NCBI RefSeq assembly: GCF_040869045.1
Contig: NC_090319.1
Coordinates: 50,440,779 to 50,504,778 of the forward strand
Reading direction: 5' to 3'
DNA length: 64,000 nt
Origin: Eurosta solidaginis
Lineage: Eukaryota; Arthropoda; Insecta; Diptera; Tephritidae
This document shows, piece after piece, positions 59,767 to 64,000 of the stretch; the stretch's first letter is position 1; each line of letters opens with the position of its first letter. A program made the position numbers and the translations under genes. Below the pieces are notes generated by a model. That model was given only the letters and a program-made list of their open reading frames with translations, made no database searches and had not been told where the DNA came from.

Positions 59767-60178
59767 ATGGCGTCAAAAACAAGAAAAAATAAAAAACACA
59801 ACAATAAACAAAACATTTCAGTTTCAAGTGATTCGAGTGATAATGAAACTACTTCTGTTGACCTATCTTCGATAATAGGAAAACTAAACAAAGAATTTAA
59901 AATACAACAAAGAGCGATGAAAAAAATAAAACAGTCGCAAGAGCACATCAGTGACAGCTTTGATGCTCTCAGAAGAGAAATTGACCGGCTAAAAGAAGAA
60001 AACAAACAAATAAAGAAAGAACTGAAAGAACTTAAAATAAATGGTGAAAATGTCAAAATGAAAATGAAAAACTTAGAACGAAACGTAATGGAATTGAAAC
60101 AAGATAAAAATAAAAACAATCTTATAATAAAAAATCTACCAAAGCTAGTAGACATGGACTTAAAAAATGTAGTAATAA
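59767..60178 (+). pseudogene. LINE ORF1 N-terminal part, uninterrupted by MITE (B4)
   Basis: MASKTRKNKKHNNKQN, serine-rich acidic segment, coiled coil, NNLIIKNLPKLVDMDLKNVV. This copy lacks the P-like MITE and so shows the empty site (CAGTCGCAAGAGCACATC). It ends where the Helentron-like element enters at 60179. The frame is open upstream to 59677. Confidence 0.65.
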
Positions 60179-61402
60179 CAAGTAAGGAAGGCTAAGTTCG
60201 GGTGTAAGCGAACATTACATACTCAGTTGAGAGCTGTGGAGACAAAGTAAGGGAAAATCACCATGTAGGAAAATGAACCTAGGGTAACCCTGGAATGTGT
60301 TTGTATGACATGTGTATCAAATGGAAGGTATAAAAGAGTATTTTAAGAGGAAGTGGGCCATAGTTCTATAGATGGACGCCATTTAGGGATATCGCCATAA
60401 AGGTAATTTTGATAATTTTAAAAGGGAGTGGGCCTAAGTTCTATAGGTGGACGCCTTTTTGAGATATCGCCATAAAGGTGGACCAGGGGTGACTCTAGAA
60501 TTTGTTTGTACTATATGGGTATCAAATGAAAGGTGTTAATGAGTATTTTAAAAGGGCGTGGGCCTAAGTTCTATAGATGGACGCCTTTTGGAGATATCGC
60601 CATAAAGATGGACCAGGGGTGACTCTAGAATTTGTTTGTACGATATGAGTATCAAATGAAAGATGTTAATGAGTATTTTAAGAGGGCGTGGGCCTTAGTT
60701 CTATATGTGGACGCCTTTTCGAGATATCGCCATAAAGGTGGACCAGGGGTGACTCTAGAATTTGTTTGTACTATATGGGTATCAAATGAAAGGTGTTAAT
60801 GAGTATTTTAAAAGGGAGTGGGCTTTAGTTCTATAGGTGGACGCCTTTTCGGAATATCGTTATACAAGTGGACCAGGGTTGACTCTAGAATGCGTTTGTA
60901 CAATATGGGTATCAAACGAAAGGTGTTAATAAGTGTTTTAAAAGGGAGTGGGCCTTAGTTTTATGGGTGGACGCCTTTTCGGGATATCGCGATAAACGTG
61001 GACTAGGGGTGACTCTAGAATGCGTTTGTACAATATGGGTATCAAATGAAAGGTGTTAAGGAGTATTTTAAAAGGGCGTGGGCCTTAGTTCTATAGGTGG
61101 ACGCATTTTCGAGATATCGCCATAAAAGTGGACCAGGGGTCACTCTAGAATTTGTTTGTACGATATGGGTATCAAATGAAAGGTGTTAATGAGTATTTTA
61201 AAAGGGCGTGGGCCTTAGTTCTATAGGTGGACGCCTTTTCAAGATATCGCCATAAAGGTGGACCAGGTGTGACTCTAGAATTTGTTTGCCCGATATGGGT
61301 ATCAAATGAAAGGTGTTAATGAGTATTTTAAAAGGGAGTGGGCCTTAGTTCTATAGGTGGATGCCTTTTCGAGATATCGCCATAAAGGTGGGCCAGGTGT
61401 GA
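60179..61402 (+). mobile_element. Helentron/DINE-like element, cut by a LINE
   Basis: Same insertion site as 27476 and near-identical left end. About eight 130-bp units (60290-61402) follow, then an abrupt switch to LINE 5' sequence within GGCCAGGTGTGACGCTTCCC. The right half should lie beyond the LINE, outside the window. Confidence 0.75.
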
Positions 61403-61490
61403 CGCTTCCCAAGGCAGTCGGTTCTATGTACCGGAGCGACTCGGGATTTTCCCGACCAAGGACTGTCATTTCAGTGTAACCCCATTTAAT

Positions 61491-62018
61491 TTGTTTCGTC
61501 CCTCTCACAAATTGTCATCCTCCCAGCAGCTCCTTGCAGCAGGTCTGCTCCATATTCTCTTGCTCCGGGAAGGTATCGAATCCAATCCGGGTCCGTCTCC
61601 TGACCCCGGTCCTGAGAAATGGTTTTGCTGCATCTGCCGGAAGAGAATCTTTTTAGGACGGTCATACTCTGTTCAGTGTGTCTCGTGTAAGGGATGGTTG
61701 CATCGGACAGGTTGTTCTGGGCTTGATCCCAAAACCCGACGTCCACGTAACTTTTATAAATCTTTTGTGGCTCCTTGCTGTTCACGCCCAAGGGCGCCCC
61801 GTAGTCTACGTCTAAGCGCCCCCCATTACCTTCCAGCAGCCCCGCTGCTCAGCAAGCCACAACAAGTACCCGCTGCTGCTCGCGCCTTACGGCGCCAACA
61901 ACTCAAACAGCTGCTACCACTCATAACTACAATCTTCGTAGTAGAGTCGGAAGCAATGCTGAGCAACAGCCCCTGCCCCCGTCTTCTCCCCCCCTCTTTT
62001 CCGGCAGCAATCGTGTAG
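61491..62018 (+). pseudogene. LINE N-terminal coding part: 2A-like motif and PHD finger 1
   Basis: No ATG opens this frame; it is open from upstream (at least 61404) and 61491 is only a TTG. It reads LLHILLLREGIESNPGP at about 61545-61595. That resembles 2A ribosome-skipping peptides (DxExNPGP), but the first Asp is Gly. A PHD-like finger follows (61620-61785): WFCCICRKR, VQCVSCKGWLHRTGCSG, then APCC (C-x2-C, C-x2-C, H, C, CC). A proline- and glutamine-rich stretch ends at a TAG (62016-62018). A frameshift near 61800-61860 probably separates it from the downstream frame, which reads NYNLRSRVGSNAEQQ into PHD finger 2. Confidence 0.65.
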
Positions 62019-62056
62019 GTCAGGGAAACAGACTCTTAGTCCCTACCTCCGTTTGC

Positions 62057-62238
62057 ACCGTTTGCCAGCACAGAATATATATGTTTGCGACATCCGCCCA
62101 ATGCAGCTCCTGCCTTGGGTGGTGCCACTTTCCTAGATGTTCTGGTCTCCGCGACGGCAACCCCTCGACGGGTTTCATCGCGCCATGTTGCCAGGTCGCA
62201 AACCCAAATCATCCGGGTACCCCAATGCTTGCCCAATG
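62057..62238 (+). pseudogene. LINE PHD finger 2 segment
   Basis: Same reading frame as the endonuclease downstream: CTVCQHRIYM, AQCSSCLGWCHFPRCSG, FIAPCCQ, the same cysteine/histidine plan as finger 1. A TGA after GTPMLAQ near 62236 interrupts the frame before the endonuclease start. Confidence 0.6.
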
Positions 62239-62338
62239 ACGCCCAGTCCCAGGGCCACAACAGCAATTGCGTCCTGGCCTTCCTCAACCCAGGCGTAGTC
62301 ACCCGTCACTTACGTCCAGAGTGGCGACGTCTCCCCTC

Positions 62339-64000
62339 ATGCACTTCAGAATTCTGCAGTTAAACTGTAATGGACTAACTGGGAAGATTATGGAGATAGT
62401 CAATTTCATGAAGCGGCACAACATCCGCATTGCTGCGATTCAAGAGACTAAACTCACAGCACGATCTGAATTGCAGACCTGCTCTGGGTATAATGTCCAC
62501 AGAAAAGATCGCGAGAGCGGAAATGGAGGCGGCCTCGCGTTTATAATACACCACTCTGTGCAATATCACATATTTGATCCTGGCATCGACCGCAGGGACA
62601 ACGTCTTAGAACGTCAAGGCCTATCTGTCCGGTCAGGCGATGCAAACCTAGAAATCATCAACATCTACATCCCCCCTGCCACCTGTTGCCCCGGTGGATA
62701 CCGCCCTAATATCAGAGCCTTACTCACTGGAAACAATCGCATTATTTTAGGCGACTTCAATGCCCATCATGATCTATGGCATTCAAATTTGCGGGCGGAC
62801 AGTAGGGGCGAGATGTTGGCGGATCAAATAGAAGAAACGACGTTCTGCACAATAAACGGAGACGCCCCCACACGTATGGTAGGAAGCTGTCGCAGTTCGC
62901 CAGATATCTCAATCGTGAGCGCAGAACTCGTAAACTGCGTCAACTGGCAGCCGATGGTATCATTGGCATCCGACCACCTGCCTATACTTGTTTCGCTCGA
63001 GCGTACCGCCGACTTCATCGTCACGGAAAAACGCACTTTCATAAACTTTAAAAAAGGAAAGTGGGAAGAATATAAATCCTTTACAGACAACCTCTTTGCT
63101 GCCCTCCCTATCCCGACTGATGCCCGCCAAGCGGAGCGTGCCTTCCGCAAGGTCATTGAATCCGCCTCGGCACGTTTCATTCCCGCCGGGAGAATTCCCG
63201 AAATCCGGCCCCACTTCCCGGTGGAGGCCGCAAACTTAGCGAGAGAACGTGACCTTATAAGGCAGCTTGATCCAGGCGACCCCCAAATAAGGGATATAAA
63301 CCAACGTATCAGATCGCTTGTGGATGAACACAAGCGGGCGAAATGGGAGGAGCACCTAAGAGGTTGTAACCTCTCTACCGGTGTGGGTAAACTTTGGTCC
63401 ACCGTAAAGTCCCTATCGAATCCGACTAAGCACAAAGACAAAGTTTCCATCGCCTTTGGCGACAAAGTGCTGTCGGATGCGAAAAAATGCGCGAGCGCTT
63501 TCTACCGACAATATATAATGCATTCTACGGTCGACAAAGTTAGACGGAGGGCCAACAGACACGCACATAAACACAAATTCAGCGCGTCACCAATCACCAT
63601 CACCGCTAAAGAGGTTGAGGACGCCATTGGTCGCGCTAAACCATCCAAAGCAGTGGGCCCAGACGGCATAGCCATGCCGATGCTTAAAAGCCTAGGGAAA
63701 GAGGGTTTCAAATATTTAGCGCAGGTCTTCAACCTGTCTCTTTCCACCTTTGTCATACCAGAGAAATGGAGAATGGCCAAGGTGGTCCCGCTACTAAAGC
63801 CTGGTAAACCAGCTAACATAGGAGAGTCGTATCGTCCGATATCTCTCCTATCGCCAGTAGCAAAGACGCTCGAAGCCATTTTGCTCCCTTATTTCCAAGC
63901 AAATTTGCAACTAGCCTCCCATCAGCATGGCTTCAGAAAACTCCATAGCACTACCTCCGCGCTAAATGCCATTAGCACCCAGATAAATTGCGGTTTAAAT
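62339..64000 (+). CDS. LINE endonuclease-reverse transcriptase, partial at window edge
   Basis: From ATG at 62339 the frame has no stop in 554 codons and runs off the window. Endonuclease residues are all present: Asn9 (QLNCNGL), Glu36 (IQETKL), Tyr100, Asp129 and Asn131 (LGDFNAHHD), Asp169 (SPDISIV) and SDH at 191-193. RT motifs follow: KPSKAVGPDGIAMPMLKSL at about 434-452, VVPLLKPGKP near 481 and SYRPISLLSPVAKTLE near 496-511. The YxDD site should lie beyond the edge. The upstream frame (finger 2) is separated only by one TGA, so the natural start may be further upstream. Jockey and R1 relatives often use such zinc-finger plus EN-RT layouts. Confidence 0.92.
   Translation, partial: MHFRILQLNCNGLTGKIMEIVNFMKRHNIRIAAIQETKLTARSELQTCSGYNVHRKDRESGNGGGLAFIIHHSVQYHIFDPGIDRRDNVLERQGLSVRSGDANLEIINIYIPPATCCPGGYRPNIRALLTGNNRIILGDFNAHHDLWHSNLRADSRGEMLADQIEETTFCTINGDAPTRMVGSCRSSPDISIVSAELVNCVNWQPMVSLASDHLPILVSLERTADFIVTEKRTFINFKKGKWEEYKSFTDNLFAALPIPTDARQAERAFRKVIESASARFIPAGRIPEIRPHFPVEAANLARERDLIRQLDPGDPQIRDINQRIRSLVDEHKRAKWEEHLRGCNLSTGVGKLWSTVKSLSNPTKHKDKVSIAFGDKVLSDAKKCASAFYRQYIMHSTVDKVRRRANRHAHKHKFSASPITITAKEVEDAIGRAKPSKAVGPDGIAMPMLKSLGKEGFKYLAQVFNLSLSTFVIPEKWRMAKVVPLLKPGKPANIGESYRPISLLSPVAKTLEAILLPYFQANLQLASHQHGFRKLHSTTSALNAISTQINCGLN

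Larger units (their letters stand above)
61403..64000 (+). mobile_element. Non-LTR retrotransposon (LINE) with PHD fingers, endonuclease and RT
   Basis: The left edge breaks the minisatellite at about 61403. The G+C content is clearly higher than the surroundings. The element holds a 5' leader, a first coding part with a 2A-like motif and a PHD-like finger, a second PHD-like finger, and endonuclease and reverse transcriptase domains that run off the window. It belongs to the jockey/CR1-like group of APE-type LINEs; the exact clade cannot be fixed without the rest of the RT. It is probably one of the youngest insertions here. Confidence 0.9.

Noticed and set aside
62824..63879. Long minus-strand frames inside the right-hand LINE
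   Set aside because: Shadows of the endonuclease/RT frame, which carries all the catalytic motifs.

Overview
The window is nuclear DNA from an animal, most likely a higher (cyclorrhaphan) fly and plausibly a tephritid fruit fly. The evidence is AT-rich intergenic DNA, a trypsin-like serine protease homolog in a single exon, and fly-type mobile elements: Helentron/DINE-like elements with terminal hairpins, a tRNA-headed SINE, BEL/Pao, piggyBac, a P-superfamily MITE and jockey-type LINEs. The family assignment is inference. No bacterial operons, rRNA or CRISPR arrays were seen. Only two genes look like intact host genes: a pair of secreted, catalytically dead serine protease homologs on the minus strand (7666-8457 and 45169-45960).

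Layout. Nearly everything between about 120 and 61400 belongs to a nested segmental-duplication cluster. A large block X occurs at about 3231-16007 and again at about 38651-54600. It carries a short Helentron-like element, the protease homolog, a SINE, a LINE tail, a BEL/Pao remnant and a 35-bp minisatellite. A second unit, called AB here (5493 bp), follows. A carries a truncated protease relic, a 35-bp minisatellite and a SINE split by a LINE tail. B carries a shorter protease relic, another minisatellite, a short Helentron-like element and the 5' part of a LINE ORF1. AB units lie at 16008-21500, 21501-27475 and about 54607-60178. A rearranged B-A pair lies at about 34500-38600. The junction of one B to the next A is the same at 21501 and 36970.

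Between the second AB unit and the rearranged pair, 26852-33330 holds one old LINE broken by nested insertions: a P-like MITE with an 8-bp target duplication, a 2.7-kb Helentron-like element with a 130-bp minisatellite, a 230-bp inverted-repeat MITE, a TTAA-flanked internally deleted piggyBac, and a Helentron fragment. The right end (61403-64000) is a different, younger LINE inserted in a 130-bp minisatellite. It has a 2A-like motif, two PHD-like zinc fingers, and an endonuclease/reverse transcriptase frame that stays open to the window edge.

What acts together. The two protease homologs keep a signal peptide, the activation site and most disulfides, but have lost the catalytic His and Ser. 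Eight further truncated relatives lie in the A and B units, so this is an expanding and decaying pseudoprotease cluster in repeat-rich DNA. Paralogous empty and filled sites inside the window allow several transposon boundaries to be read directly. All alignments were made by eye, so block edges are good to a few tens of bases unless a junction is given exactly.
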